From Staphylococcus gallinarum (GTDB lineage Bacteria > Bacillota > Bacilli > Staphylococcales > Staphylococcaceae), in assembly GCF_000875895.1 (NCBI RefSeq), contig NZ_JXCF01000010.1, forward strand, positions 62,001-126,000: DNA of 64,000 nt, given 5' to 3'. The notes under the pieces were generated by a model. It did no database searches and was not told where the DNA came from. It saw only the letters and a program-made list of their open reading frames with translations. Made by a program: the position numbers and the translations under genes. Below are positions 8,568-18,390 of the stretch, one piece after another (position 1 is the stretch's first letter; each line of letters begins with the position of its first letter).

Positions 8568-10965
8568 AGAAAGATTAGTAATGATAGGAAATGGTATGGC
8601 GGGTATCAGAACAATTGAGGAGATACTGGAACGAGATGATCAAAAATTTGAAATTACGATAATAGGCAAAGAGCCATATCCCAATTATAACCGTATAATG
8701 TTATCTAATATTTTACAAAAGAAGATGACTCAAACTGATATTATTATGAATGACTTTGACTGGTATGAATCACATGACATACATCTTGTTATTGATGATC
8801 CGGTTACTGAAGTGGATAAATTACAAAAGCAAGTGATGACACAAAGTGGTCTGACTTTTGAATATGATATTTGTATATTTGCAACAGGTTCTAAAGCATT
8901 TACATTACCTATACCAGGCTCAACCTTTCCTAGTGTAATTGGTTGGCGTACTTTAGAAGATACTGAAAAAATGATTGAAATTGCTAAAACCAAGAAACAT
9001 GCGATTGTCATAGGTGGCGGATTATTGGGCTTAGAATGTGCGAGAGGTTTATTAGACCAAGGTATGGAAGTTACTGTTATACATCTCGCAGATTGGTTGA
9101 TGGAAATGCAACTAGATAAAAAAGCAGGCATGTTATTACAAACTGATTTAATTGCACAGGGTATGAAGTTTAAATTAAATGCAAGTACAGAAGAAATCAT
9201 AGGTGACACAGATGTAACTGGAATTAGATTAGCTGATGGAACAAAGTTATTAGCAGATCTTGTGGTTATGGCAGTAGGGATAAGACCATATAATGAAGTT
9301 GCCCGTCAATGTGGATTGGAAGTCAATAGAGGTATTGTTGTAAATGATTATTTACAGACGAGTGATGATTCAATTTATGCAATTGGTGAATGTGCCGAAC
9401 ATAATGGGCTAGTCTATGGTTTGGTGGCCCCATTATATGAACAAGGACAGGTGCTTGCAGATTATTTAACTGATAGAGAAACTACAGGTTATCACGGCTC
9501 TACAACATTCACTTCTTTAAAGGTATCTGGCTGTGACTTATACAGTGCGGGCTATATTAAAGAGGATGACATAACTAAAGGTATTGAGATGTTTGATAGT
9601 GTCAATATGTATTATAAAAAAGTATTTTTAAGAGAAGGCAAGCTTGTTGGTGCAGTACTTTATGGTGATGTTGCCGATGGACCAAGATTCTTTAATATGA
9701 TGAAACAAGATCAATCTCTCGACGACTATACTTTAGTTTCAATGTTACATAAAGGCACTGAAACTGAAAGTAATAATGTTGCAGCATTGAGTGATGACAG
9801 TACAATTTGTGGATGTAATGGCGTGTCAAAAGGGAAAATAGTGACAGCCATAAAGGAAGAAGGATTAACAAGCGTTGATGAAGTAACAAAGCTAACTAAA
9901 GCAGGTAATTCATGTGGTAAATGTAAGTCACAGATAAACGAATTGCTGCAACATACGTTAGGTGATGATTTTGTTGCTGCCAAACCAGCTGGTATTTGTG
10001 CATGTACAGATTTAACACGTGACCAAATTGTCACTCAAATTAGAGCTAAAGGTTTAAAAACATCGAAAGAAGTCCGACATGTTTTACAATTTAAAGATAA
10101 AGGTGGTTGTCCTAAATGTAGACCGGCAATTAATTACTATTTAAATATGGTCTATCCACATGATCATGAAGATGAAACGGCATCTAGATTTGCTAATGAA
10201 AGATATCATGCGAATATTCAAAATGATGGTACATTTTCAGTGATACCTCAAATGCGTGGTGGGGTGACAGATGCCGATCAACTCATTCAATTAGGTACGG
10301 TTGCTAAAAAATATCAGATTCCTTTAGTAAAGGTTACAGGTTCTCAGCGTATAGGTTTATATGGTGTTAAGAAGGAACAATTGCCACAAATTTGGGATGA
10401 ATTAGGTATGCGTTCGGCTTCAGCTTATGGTAAAAAGACGCGTTCAGTTAAGAGTTGTGTAGGTAAATCTTTTTGTCGATTTGGTACACAAGATACAACT
10501 AAGTTAGCGATTCGTTTAGAAAGCACATTTGAATATATAGACACACCACATAAATTTAAAATGGGCGTTTCAGGTTGCCCAAGAAGTTGTGTCGAATCAG
10601 GTGTTAAAGACTTTGGCGTAATTGGTGTTGAAAATGGATTCCAAATCTATATAGGTGGTAATGGCGGTACTGAAGTAACGGTAGGGCAGTATCTAACGAC
10701 AGTTGAAACCGAAGATGAAGTCGTAAAGTTGTGCGGTGCATTGATGCAATACTATAGAGAAACAGGTATTTATGCAGAGCGTACAGCACCGTGGTTAAAT
10801 CGTCTTGGTTTTGATCGTGTAAAAGATGTCATTTTAAATGAAGCACAACAAACACAGTTATTCCAGAGAATTATGGAAGCAAAAGAAGTGGTACAAGCGG
10901 AACCTTGGCGACAAATTTCAAGTCAGAAAAAAGAAAGAGCACGCTTCGCAGTTGAGGAGGTATAA
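8560..10965 (+). CDS. nirB: NADH-dependent nitrite reductase large subunit
   Basis: The 801-residue cytoplasmic enzyme reduces nitrite to ammonium with NADH. Order: FAD/NAD(P)-binding domain (1-300, 'IGNGMAGIRTIEEI' and 'IGGGLLGLECARGL'); two BFD-like [2Fe-2S] segments (about 405-500, 'CGCNGVSKGKI', 'CGKCKSQI', 'CACTDLTRDQI', 'CPKCRP'); siroheme/[4Fe-4S] domain (about 540-800) with the cluster motif 'SCVGKSFCRFG...GCPRSC'. Length is normal for Bacillales NirB. AAGGAGG sits 7 bp before the ATG. The siroheme is supplied by the flanking genes. Confidence 0.95.
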   Translation: MTKERLVMIGNGMAGIRTIEEILERDDQKFEITIIGKEPYPNYNRIMLSNILQKKMTQTDIIMNDFDWYESHDIHLVIDDPVTEVDKLQKQVMTQSGLTFEYDICIFATGSKAFTLPIPGSTFPSVIGWRTLEDTEKMIEIAKTKKHAIVIGGGLLGLECARGLLDQGMEVTVIHLADWLMEMQLDKKAGMLLQTDLIAQGMKFKLNASTEEIIGDTDVTGIRLADGTKLLADLVVMAVGIRPYNEVARQCGLEVNRGIVVNDYLQTSDDSIYAIGECAEHNGLVYGLVAPLYEQGQVLADYLTDRETTGYHGSTTFTSLKVSGCDLYSAGYIKEDDITKGIEMFDSVNMYYKKVFLREGKLVGAVLYGDVADGPRFFNMMKQDQSLDDYTLVSMLHKGTETESNNVAALSDDSTICGCNGVSKGKIVTAIKEEGLTSVDEVTKLTKAGNSCGKCKSQINELLQHTLGDDFVAAKPAGICACTDLTRDQIVTQIRAKGLKTSKEVRHVLQFKDKGGCPKCRPAINYYLNMVYPHDHEDETASRFANERYHANIQNDGTFSVIPQMRGGVTDADQLIQLGTVAKKYQIPLVKVTGSQRIGLYGVKKEQLPQIWDELGMRSASAYGKKTRSVKSCVGKSFCRFGTQDTTKLAIRLESTFEYIDTPHKFKMGVSGCPRSCVESGVKDFGVIGVENGFQIYIGGNGGTEVTVGQYLTTVETEDEVVKLCGALMQYYRETGIYAERTAPWLNRLGFDRVKDVILNEAQQTQLFQRIMEAKEVVQAEPWRQISSQKKERARFAVEEV

Positions 10966-10969
10966 ATAG

Positions 10970-11281
10970 ATGGCACAAAGAAAAATTAAAGTAGCGCATT
11001 TGAAAGAGTTACAGCCATTGATCGGTAAGAAAATACTGGTTGAGAATAAAGAAATTGGTCTGTTTTTAACTGAGGGTGGAAATGTTTATGCGGTCAATAA
11101 TATATGTCCACACAAAAATGGACCATTGAGTGAAGGTATAGTAAGTGGTGAATTTGTATACTGTCCACTTCATGATCAAAAGGTAGATTTGACGACAGGA
11201 ATAGTTCAAGAACCTGATACCGGATGTGTAGAATCTTATAAAGTAGAAATCATCGACGAGGATGTCTATGTATGCCTGTAA
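10970..11281 (+). CDS. nirD: Nitrite reductase small subunit
   Basis: The 103-residue Rieske-fold partner of NirB. Both Rieske ligand pairs are present, 'CPHKNGPL' (C-x-H) and 'CPLHDQ' (C-x2-H), so it probably binds a [2Fe-2S] cluster, unlike the ligand-less NirD of enteric bacteria. GAGGAGG precedes the ATG, 4 bp after the nirB stop, and its end overlaps the methyltransferase gene by 10 bp. Confidence 0.93.
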   Translation: MAQRKIKVAHLKELQPLIGKKILVENKEIGLFLTEGGNVYAVNNICPHKNGPLSEGIVSGEFVYCPLHDQKVDLTTGIVQEPDTGCVESYKVEIIDEDVYVCL

Positions 11282-12210
11282 TCAATTACGGTAAAGTTTA
11301 TCTTATAGGTGCAGGACCTGGAGATCCTACATTACTTACAAGACAAGCAGAACAGTTAATAAAAAGGGCTGATGTAATCTTATATGATCGCTTGGTAAAT
11401 CCATTTATCCTACAGTTGGCAAGACCGGAAATTCCCATTATCGATGTTGGGAAATTACCTTATAGTAAACATGTTAAACAAGATGAAATTAATGACTTGT
11501 TGATCGAAACTGCATCGAAATATGACCTAGTTGTGAGGCTTAAAGGTGGAGACCCGGCTGTGTTTGGTAGAGTATACGAAGAAGTAGAAATATTAAATAA
11601 GATGCACATAGATTATGACATTATACCTGGTATCACTTCATCAACTGTAGCTATGGCACATCTTGGTTTAGGGTTCACAATACGTGATATAGCTACGAGT
11701 GTGACATTTACTACAGGGCATTTTAAAGATAATTCCGATAAACCTTTCGATATCAATGGATTATTAAATTATGGTACCTTAGCGATTTATATGGGAATTA
11801 GAAATATTGATAGCATAATGAAAGAAATCTATAACAAGACACACACTAATTTTCCCGTTGTTGTATGCTTTGATGTGACAGGGCCAATGGAACAATATGT
11901 TACAGGGACAGTATTAAATATTGTAGATAAATTAAAGGATGTCACCAATAATAGTAAACCAGGGCTTATCATCATAGGACATGTTATTGGTAAATTGAAT
12001 ATGAGTGAAGGATTAACGGTCAAATATAGAACAAAATATTTAGTGCAAGGGACACGTACTCATGCGATTGACAAGGCTTTTGAATTATACGCGCAAGGTG
12101 ACTGGTGTATGATACTTCCTAATGATATAGAACAACTACATCCATCACAAAGGGCGTTAATAGAAACGTATTTAAAACAATCTTTTGATTCGAAAATAAC
12201 AGTAAATTAA
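11272..12210 (+). CDS. cobA: Uroporphyrinogen-III C-methyltransferase
   Basis: The 312-residue SUMT methylates uroporphyrinogen III twice with S-adenosylmethionine to give precorrin-2, the first committed step to siroheme. Signatures: 'VYLIGAGPGDPTLLT' at the N-terminus, 'VVRLKGGDPAVFGR' and 'DYDIIPGITSSTVAMAHLG'. About 60 residues beyond the methylase core have no clear function. With the dehydrogenase and CbiX genes upstream, the operon encodes the whole branch from uroporphyrinogen III to siroheme. GAGGATG provides the ribosome binding site inside the nirD end. Confidence 0.92.
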   Translation: MPVINYGKVYLIGAGPGDPTLLTRQAEQLIKRADVILYDRLVNPFILQLARPEIPIIDVGKLPYSKHVKQDEINDLLIETASKYDLVVRLKGGDPAVFGRVYEEVEILNKMHIDYDIIPGITSSTVAMAHLGLGFTIRDIATSVTFTTGHFKDNSDKPFDINGLLNYGTLAIYMGIRNIDSIMKEIYNKTHTNFPVVVCFDVTGPMEQYVTGTVLNIVDKLKDVTNNSKPGLIIIGHVIGKLNMSEGLTVKYRTKYLVQGTRTHAIDKAFELYAQGDWCMILPNDIEQLHPSQRALIETYLKQSFDSKITVN

Positions 12211-12448
12211 CAATAAATACACATAAAAACATAACTATGTATAAATCTAAGACGATTGACCAAAATAGTTACTAATGCTTAATAAAACAACGATTGCGGT
12301 TTACTTCGTGAATATTAGTGGACATCATTCAATTAAATATCTTGCATTTTCTTTTCTTTTAAACCTTACAATAATAGATGGAAAAAAATAAAATTATGAA
12401 GAATAGAATGACTTAAATTGTAACCATTTAACATGGTCATAAAATAAT

Positions 12449-12489
12449 AAGGGGATTTTCCTATGCATTTAGGAAAATCCCTAATTTTT
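12449..12489 (+). promoter_or_regulatory. NreC-box-like inverted repeat upstream of narG (also terminator-like)
   Basis: AAGGGGATTTTCCTA (12449-12463) and TAGGAAAATCCCTA (12470-12483) form a long inverted repeat; the second arm matches TAGGG-N4-CCCTA at 13 of 14 positions. It is followed by ATTTTTG, so it may also terminate the nir operon. The remaining 12211-12583 intergenic sequence holds no gene. Confidence 0.65.
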
Positions 12490-12494
12490 GTATA

Positions 12495-12512
12495 TTGTGA
12501 AAAAATGTACAA
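12495..12512 (+). promoter_or_regulatory. Imperfect Rex-like site upstream of narG
   Basis: TTGTGAAAAAATGTACAA matches TTGTGA-N6-TCACAA with two mismatches in the right arm. It lies between the NreC-like repeat and the narG start. Confidence 0.4.
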
Positions 12513-12583
12513 TGTTTATGAAATATATTAATAAGCGAAGTGATTTCAGTTAAAAGGAACGAACTTGTGAGAGGGTGTATAAA

Positions 12584-15500
12584 ATGAAAAAGTTTGGGCT
12601 TAAATTTTTTAAACCAACAGAAAAATTTAATGGTAATTGGTCAATCTTAGAGAGCAAAAGTCGTGAATGGGAGAAAATGTATAGAGAACGATGGAGTCAT
12701 GATAAAGTTGTGAGGACCACACATGGTGTGAATTGTACTGGTTCTTGTTCGTGGAAAGTTTTTGTTAAAAATGGGGTTATTACTTGGGAAAATCAACAAA
12801 TCGATTATCCTAGTTGTGGTCCTGACATGCCTGAATTTGAGCCAAGAGGGTGTCCGAGAGGTGCATCATTTTCATGGTATGAATATAGTCCGTTACGTGT
12901 TCGATATCCATATATAAGAGGAAAGCTTTGGGAGTTATGGACTGCAGCATTAAAGGAATATCATGATAATACTGTTGCAGCGTGGGCGTCTATCGTTGAA
13001 GATGAAGAAAAAGCCAAAATTTATAAACAAGCACGAGGTAAAGGTGGCTTAGTTAGAACAAACTGGAAAGATGTATCACAACTGATTTCGGCACAAATCA
13101 TATATACGATTAAAAAATATGGACCTGATAGAATTGCTGGCTTTACACCAATACCTGCGATGTCGATGTTAAGTTACGCATCTGGAGCACGATTCATTAG
13201 TTTACTTGGGGGAGAGATGCTAAGTTTTTATGATTGGTATGCAGATTTACCACCAGCATCACCACAAATTTGGGGTGAGCAAACAGATGTACCAGAATCA
13301 AGTGATTGGTACAATGCGTCATATATTATCATGTGGGGATCAAATGTGCCATTAACTAGAACTCCAGACGCTCATTTTATGACTGAGGTTCGTTACAAAG
13401 GAACAAAGGTTGTATCAGTAGCACCAGACTATGCTGAGAATGTTAAATTTGCGGATAATTGGTTATCTCCAAACCCTGGAACGGATGCAGCAGTAGCACA
13501 AGCGATGACACATGTTATTTTACAAGAGTTTTATATTGATAATCCTAATGAGCGCTTTATCAATTATTCAAAACAATATACAGATATGCCATTTGTCATC
13601 ATGTTAGATAAAGATGATAAAGGTTATAAAGCAGGACGTTTTTTACGGGAAAATGATATTACATCTAAAACAACGAATGGTGATTGGAAACCTGTTATTT
13701 TTGATGGTAATAGTGAGCGTTTAACTGTACCAAATGGAACTATTGGACAAAGATGGGAACAAGGTAAGGCATGGAACTTAAAGCTTGAAGATGAACAAGG
13801 ACAACCGATTAATCCATTGTTATCATTTGCTGAGTTAGACCATGAACACGTTGATATTCAATTTCCTTATTTCGATAATAATGGAAACGGTATTTTTGAA
13901 AGAACAATTCCCGTCAAAAAGATTACTTTGGAAAATGGTGAAGAAAAATATATTACTACAGTGTTTGATCTAATGGCGAGTCAATATGGTGTGAAACGCT
14001 TTGACCATGCGTTAGAAGCCAATGGTTATGAAGATAAAACATCATACTACACACCAGCATGGCAAGAACAAATTACAGGTGTGAAACAGGATTTAGTTAT
14101 ACAAGTTGCCCGTGAGTTTGCACAAAATGCCATCGATACTAAAGGTAAATCCATGATAATAATGGGTGCAGGGATTAATCATTGGTTTAATTCAGATACG
14201 ATTTATCGTTCAATTATTAATTTAATCTTGCTTTGTGGTTGCCAAGGTGTAAATGGTGGGGGTTGGGCTCACTATGTAGGACAAGAAAAATGTAGACCAA
14301 TTGAAGGGTGGAATACAATTGCCTTTGCAAAAGATTGGCAAGCACCTCCACGATTACAAAATGGAACAAGTTGGTTCTATTTTGCTACAGACCAATGGAA
14401 ATATGAATTATCAACTGTAGATAGTTTGAAATCACCATTAGCAGATCACATTAAACATAAGCACCCAGCAGATTATAATGTATTAGCAGCGAGAGCTGGA
14501 TGGTTACCATCCTATCCTCAATTCGATAAAAATAGTTTATCTTTTGGTGAAGATGCGAAAGAAGCAGGAGAGTTCAATAACGAACAAGTCATACAGCGTG
14601 CTGTTGAATCTGTAAAAGCACGTAAAACTAAATTTGCAATAGAAGATCCAGATGCTAAACAGAACCATCCTAAAACATTATTCTTATGGCGCTCTAATTT
14701 AATTTCAAGTTCTGCAAAGGGCCAAGAATATTTTATGAAACACTTATTAGGAACAAAATCAGGATTATTAGCAAATCCAAATGAAAATGATAAACCAGAA
14801 GAAATTAAATGGAGAGATGATACTGAAGGAAAGTTAGACTTACTTGTATCTTTAGATTTCCGTATGACATCAACGCCTTTATATTCTGACATTATTTTAC
14901 CAGCGGCAACTTGGTATGAAAAACATGATATCTCATCAACAGACATGCATCCATTTGTTCATCCATTTAACCCAGCTATTGATCCGTTATGGGAGTCGCG
15001 TTCAGATTGGGATATCTTTAAGTTATTAAGTAAAACTGTATCCGAAACAGCTGAAAAATATATGCCAGGAAATTATAAAGATGTTGTAACAGCACCACTT
15101 GCACATGATTCAGAACAAGAAATCGCGAACGTCAACGGTATTGTTAAGGATTGGACTAAAGGAGAAATAGAAGCAATACCTGGAAAGACAATGCCTGCGT
15201 TTAAAGTTGTTGATCGTGATTATACAAAAATATTTGATAAATATGTAACGGTTGGACCATTGTTAGAAAGCACTAAAATCGGTGCACATGGTGTTAGTTA
15301 TTTTGTAAAAGAACAATATGATGAATTAAAAGGATTGGTTGGAACTTGGGAAGAAGCAGATCATGAATCTGTGAAACACCAGCGCCCACGTATCGATACT
15401 GCCAGAAGAGCAGCAGATGTTGTTCTCAACCTTTCTTCGGCAACAAATGGGAAATTATCACAAAAATCTTATGAAGATTTAGAGCAACAAACTGGTATGA

Positions 15501-16267
15501 CTTTAAAAGATATCTCAAGTGACAGAGCATCTGAAAAGATTTCATTCTTAAATATTACAGCACAACCAAGAGAAGTAATACCAACAGCAGTATTTCCTGG
15601 TTCAAATAAAAATGGTCAACGTTATTCACCATTTACTACAAATATTGAGCGTCTTGTACCATTTAGAACATTAACAGGTAGACAAAGTTATTATATTGAT
15701 CATGAAATATTCCAACAATTCGGTGAAAGCTTACCTGTGTATAAACCAACATTGCCACCTTTAGTATTTGGTAATGATGATAAACAAATAGTTGCAGATA
15801 AAGAAACGTTAGTCTTACGTTATTTAACGCCACATGGGAAATGGAATATTCATTCGACTTATCAAGATAATCAACACATGCTGACGCTCTTTAGAGGTGG
15901 GCCTACTGTTTGGATTTCAAATGAAGATGCTGCGGCACATCATATTGCCGATAATGAGTGGCTAGAAGTATATAACAGAAACGGTGTAGTAACTGCTAGA
16001 GCTGTCGTCTCTCACAGAATGCCTAAAGGTACTATGTTTATGTATCATGCACAAGATAAGCATATCGAAACACCCGCTTCACATATTACTGACACTAGAG
16101 GTGGATCACATAATGCGCCAACACGTATTCACCTTAAACCAACTCAACTCGTGGGTGGTTATGCTCAAATTAGTTATCATTTTAACTACTATGGACCAAT
16201 TGGAAACCAAAGAGATGTGTACGTAGCAGTAAGAAAACTTAAGGAGGTTGATTGGCTTGAAGATTAA
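12584..16267 (+). CDS. narG: Respiratory nitrate reductase alpha subunit
   Basis: The 1227-residue molybdenum bis-MGD catalytic subunit of membrane-bound nitrate reductase reduces nitrate to nitrite on the cytoplasmic side. The FS0 cluster motif is visible as H47, C51, C55 and C90 (HGVNCTGSC...RGCPRG), the His-ligated form specific to NarG. Molybdopterin-binding segments such as 'WGSNVPLTRTPDAHF' follow, and the C-terminal molybdopterin-dinucleotide domain (about 1060-1220) is present. GTG 12575 overlaps the GAGAGGGTG ribosome binding site, so ATG 12584 is the start. It heads narGHJI-nreABC. Confidence 0.97.
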   Translation: MKKFGLKFFKPTEKFNGNWSILESKSREWEKMYRERWSHDKVVRTTHGVNCTGSCSWKVFVKNGVITWENQQIDYPSCGPDMPEFEPRGCPRGASFSWYEYSPLRVRYPYIRGKLWELWTAALKEYHDNTVAAWASIVEDEEKAKIYKQARGKGGLVRTNWKDVSQLISAQIIYTIKKYGPDRIAGFTPIPAMSMLSYASGARFISLLGGEMLSFYDWYADLPPASPQIWGEQTDVPESSDWYNASYIIMWGSNVPLTRTPDAHFMTEVRYKGTKVVSVAPDYAENVKFADNWLSPNPGTDAAVAQAMTHVILQEFYIDNPNERFINYSKQYTDMPFVIMLDKDDKGYKAGRFLRENDITSKTTNGDWKPVIFDGNSERLTVPNGTIGQRWEQGKAWNLKLEDEQGQPINPLLSFAELDHEHVDIQFPYFDNNGNGIFERTIPVKKITLENGEEKYITTVFDLMASQYGVKRFDHALEANGYEDKTSYYTPAWQEQITGVKQDLVIQVAREFAQNAIDTKGKSMIIMGAGINHWFNSDTIYRSIINLILLCGCQGVNGGGWAHYVGQEKCRPIEGWNTIAFAKDWQAPPRLQNGTSWFYFATDQWKYELSTVDSLKSPLADHIKHKHPADYNVLAARAGWLPSYPQFDKNSLSFGEDAKEAGEFNNEQVIQRAVESVKARKTKFAIEDPDAKQNHPKTLFLWRSNLISSSAKGQEYFMKHLLGTKSGLLANPNENDKPEEIKWRDDTEGKLDLLVSLDFRMTSTPLYSDIILPAATWYEKHDISSTDMHPFVHPFNPAIDPLWESRSDWDIFKLLSKTVSETAEKYMPGNYKDVVTAPLAHDSEQEIANVNGIVKDWTKGEIEAIPGKTMPAFKVVDRDYTKIFDKYVTVGPLLESTKIGAHGVSYFVKEQYDELKGLVGTWEEADHESVKHQRPRIDTARRAADVVLNLSSATNGKLSQKSYEDLEQQTGMTLKDISSDRASEKISFLNITAQPREVIPTAVFPGSNKNGQRYSPFTTNIERLVPFRTLTGRQSYYIDHEIFQQFGESLPVYKPTLPPLVFGNDDKQIVADKETLVLRYLTPHGKWNIHSTYQDNQHMLTLFRGGPTVWISNEDAAAHHIADNEWLEVYNRNGVVTARAVVSHRMPKGTMFMYHAQDKHIETPASHITDTRGGSHNAPTRIHLKPTQLVGGYAQISYHFNYYGPIGNQRDVYVAVRKLKEVDWLED

Positions 16268-17825
16268 AGCACAAATTGCAATGGTATTAAATTTAGATAA
16301 ATGTATTGGTTGTCACACGTGTAGCGTTACTTGTAAAAGTACATGGACCAATCGACCTGGTGCAGAATATATGTGGTTTAACAACGTTGAAACAAAACCA
16401 GGTATTGGCTATCCGAAACGCTGGGAAGATCAGGAACAATACAAAGGTGGATGGTACCTAAATAAAAAAGGAAAATTAGAATTAAAATCAGGTAGTAGAT
16501 GGTCAAAAATTGCATTAGGGAAAATATTTTATAATCCAGATATGCCAGTTATTAAAGATTATTATGAGCCGTGGACATACAATTATGAACATCTTACTAA
16601 TGCAAAAGCAGGAAATCATTCACCTGTAGCTAAGGCACACTCACTATTATCAGGCAATAAATTAGATTTAGAATGGGGGCCAAACTGGGAAGATGATTTA
16701 GCTGGTGGGCATGTTACAGGACCAGAAGATCCCAATATTCAACGTATTGAAGAAGATATTAAGTTTAAATTTGATGAAACATTTATGATGTATTTACCTA
16801 GACTTTGTGAACATTGCTTGAATCCAAGTTGTGTGGCATCTTGTCCTTCTGGCGCAATGTATAAACGAGATGAAGATGGCATTGTGCTAGTAGACCAAGA
16901 GGAATGTAGAGGTTGGAGATACTGTATGACAGGTTGTCCATATAAGAAGGTTTACTTCAACTGGAAAACAAATAAAGCTGAAAAATGTACATTCTGTTTT
17001 CCAAGAATAGAGGCAGGTTTACCAACTGTATGTTCAGAAACATGTACAGGACGTATGCGTTATTTAGGCGTACTACTGTATGATGCCGATAGAGTTGAAG
17101 AGGCCGCTAGTGCAGAGAATGAACAGGAGCTATATGAAAAGCAATTGGATTTATTCTTAAATCCATTTGACGAAGCGGTAATTGAACAAGCCCAAAAAGA
17201 TGGTCTTTCAATGGAATGGATCGAAGCAGCACAAAATTCACCTGTCTACAAATTAGCAATTGAATATAAATTAGCATTTCCATTGCATCCTGAATATCGA
17301 ACAATGCCAATGGTATGGTATTGCCCACCACTGAGTCCGATAATGAGTTACTTTGAAGGTAAACAGGCACAAGCGGGTAATAGAAATCCAGATATGATAT
17401 TCCCTGCAATTGAAGAAATGCGTTTACCTATTCAATATTTAGCTAGCCTATTTACTGCTGGCGACACTGAACCTGTTAAACTTGCCTTGCAAAAAATGGC
17501 AATGATGAGAAGTTATATGCGTTCAGAAATTACAAATAAAGACTTTGATCATTCAAGGTTAACGAGACTAGGTTTAACAGAACGCCAAACTAAAGATATG
17601 TATCGTTTGCTAGCTATTGCTAAACATGAAGATAGATTTGTAATTCCGACATCACATAAAGAAGCATATATGGATACGTATCGTGCTCAAGGTAGTCAAG
17701 GGTATGGTGGAGAGTACTTCGGTTCAAATTGTGATGGTTGTGGTGTTCCAGTAGCCGTTGAATCTGGAAAATCAGGTCAAGAAATCTATAATGAACAGTT
17801 TTATGGGGGAATATTCCGTGATTAA
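16257..17825 (+). CDS. narH: Respiratory nitrate reductase beta subunit
   Basis: The 522-residue iron-sulfur electron-transfer subunit carries electrons from NarI haems to NarG. Four cysteine groups are visible: C16-x2-C-x2-C-x3-C ('CIGCHTCSVTC'), 'CEHCLNPSCVASC', 'CRGWRYCMTGC', where Trp replaces one Cys and marks the [3Fe-4S] site, and 'CTFCFPRI...CSETC'. AAGGAGG at 16241-16247 fits the TTG at 16257. An earlier TTG (16248) directly abuts it. The start overlaps the narG stop by 11 bp, so translation is coupled. Confidence 0.96.
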   Translation: MKIKAQIAMVLNLDKCIGCHTCSVTCKSTWTNRPGAEYMWFNNVETKPGIGYPKRWEDQEQYKGGWYLNKKGKLELKSGSRWSKIALGKIFYNPDMPVIKDYYEPWTYNYEHLTNAKAGNHSPVAKAHSLLSGNKLDLEWGPNWEDDLAGGHVTGPEDPNIQRIEEDIKFKFDETFMMYLPRLCEHCLNPSCVASCPSGAMYKRDEDGIVLVDQEECRGWRYCMTGCPYKKVYFNWKTNKAEKCTFCFPRIEAGLPTVCSETCTGRMRYLGVLLYDADRVEEAASAENEQELYEKQLDLFLNPFDEAVIEQAQKDGLSMEWIEAAQNSPVYKLAIEYKLAFPLHPEYRTMPMVWYCPPLSPIMSYFEGKQAQAGNRNPDMIFPAIEEMRLPIQYLASLFTAGDTEPVKLALQKMAMMRSYMRSEITNKDFDHSRLTRLGLTERQTKDMYRLLAIAKHEDRFVIPTSHKEAYMDTYRAQGSQGYGGEYFGSNCDGCGVPVAVESGKSGQEIYNEQFYGGIFRD

Positions 17826-18390
17826 CTTTAAGCTATTTGAACAATATCAAACCTTACTTGGTTACCATGCACAGTTGTTAGATTTTCCAAATAAACAAAC
17901 GTTTAAAAGTGAAACGTTTAAACAAATTGTAGATGAAACACAGCCGTCATATGAGGAATTAAAAGCTTTCAAAGCAGAGATAGAACAATATTCAATCATT
18001 GAAGTACAACAATTATATTCAGATACGTTTGATTTTAATAAAAAAGCACCGTTGTATATGACCTATAATAAATTTGATACTCAAAAGGAACGTGGTCAAT
18101 TACTAGCGAAACTAAAAGTATTATATGAAATGTTTGGTTTAAAGATGGTAGATCAAGAGTTATCGGATTTTCTTCCATTGATGCTTGAATTCTTATCTGT
18201 TGCAAATTGGAATGAAGATGATCGGGCAATTGATAATATTGAATTTGTCATCATGATTATAGAAGATGGTACGTTTGCAATTTCTGAGCAATTAGCGAAA
18301 TCGCAAAATCCATACTATCATTTAATACGTTCGTTACGTAAAACGCTTAAGGCTTGTATTGAACTAGAACAGATGAATGAGGTGAAGTAA
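17818..18390 (+). CDS. narJ: Nitrate reductase assembly chaperone
   Basis: The 190-residue all-helical NarJ/TorD-family chaperone keeps NarG competent for molybdenum cofactor insertion and is not part of the final enzyme. The 'LPLMLEFLSVANWNED' segment is the family core. The GGGGGA ribosome binding site around 17804-17809 and the family's usual length favour GTG 17818, eight bases inside narH, over the upstream in-frame 17758. The next gene, narI, starts directly after the stop. Confidence 0.92.
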   Translation: MINFKLFEQYQTLLGYHAQLLDFPNKQTFKSETFKQIVDETQPSYEELKAFKAEIEQYSIIEVQQLYSDTFDFNKKAPLYMTYNKFDTQKERGQLLAKLKVLYEMFGLKMVDQELSDFLPLMLEFLSVANWNEDDRAIDNIEFVIMIIEDGTFAISEQLAKSQNPYYHLIRSLRKTLKACIELEQMNEVK

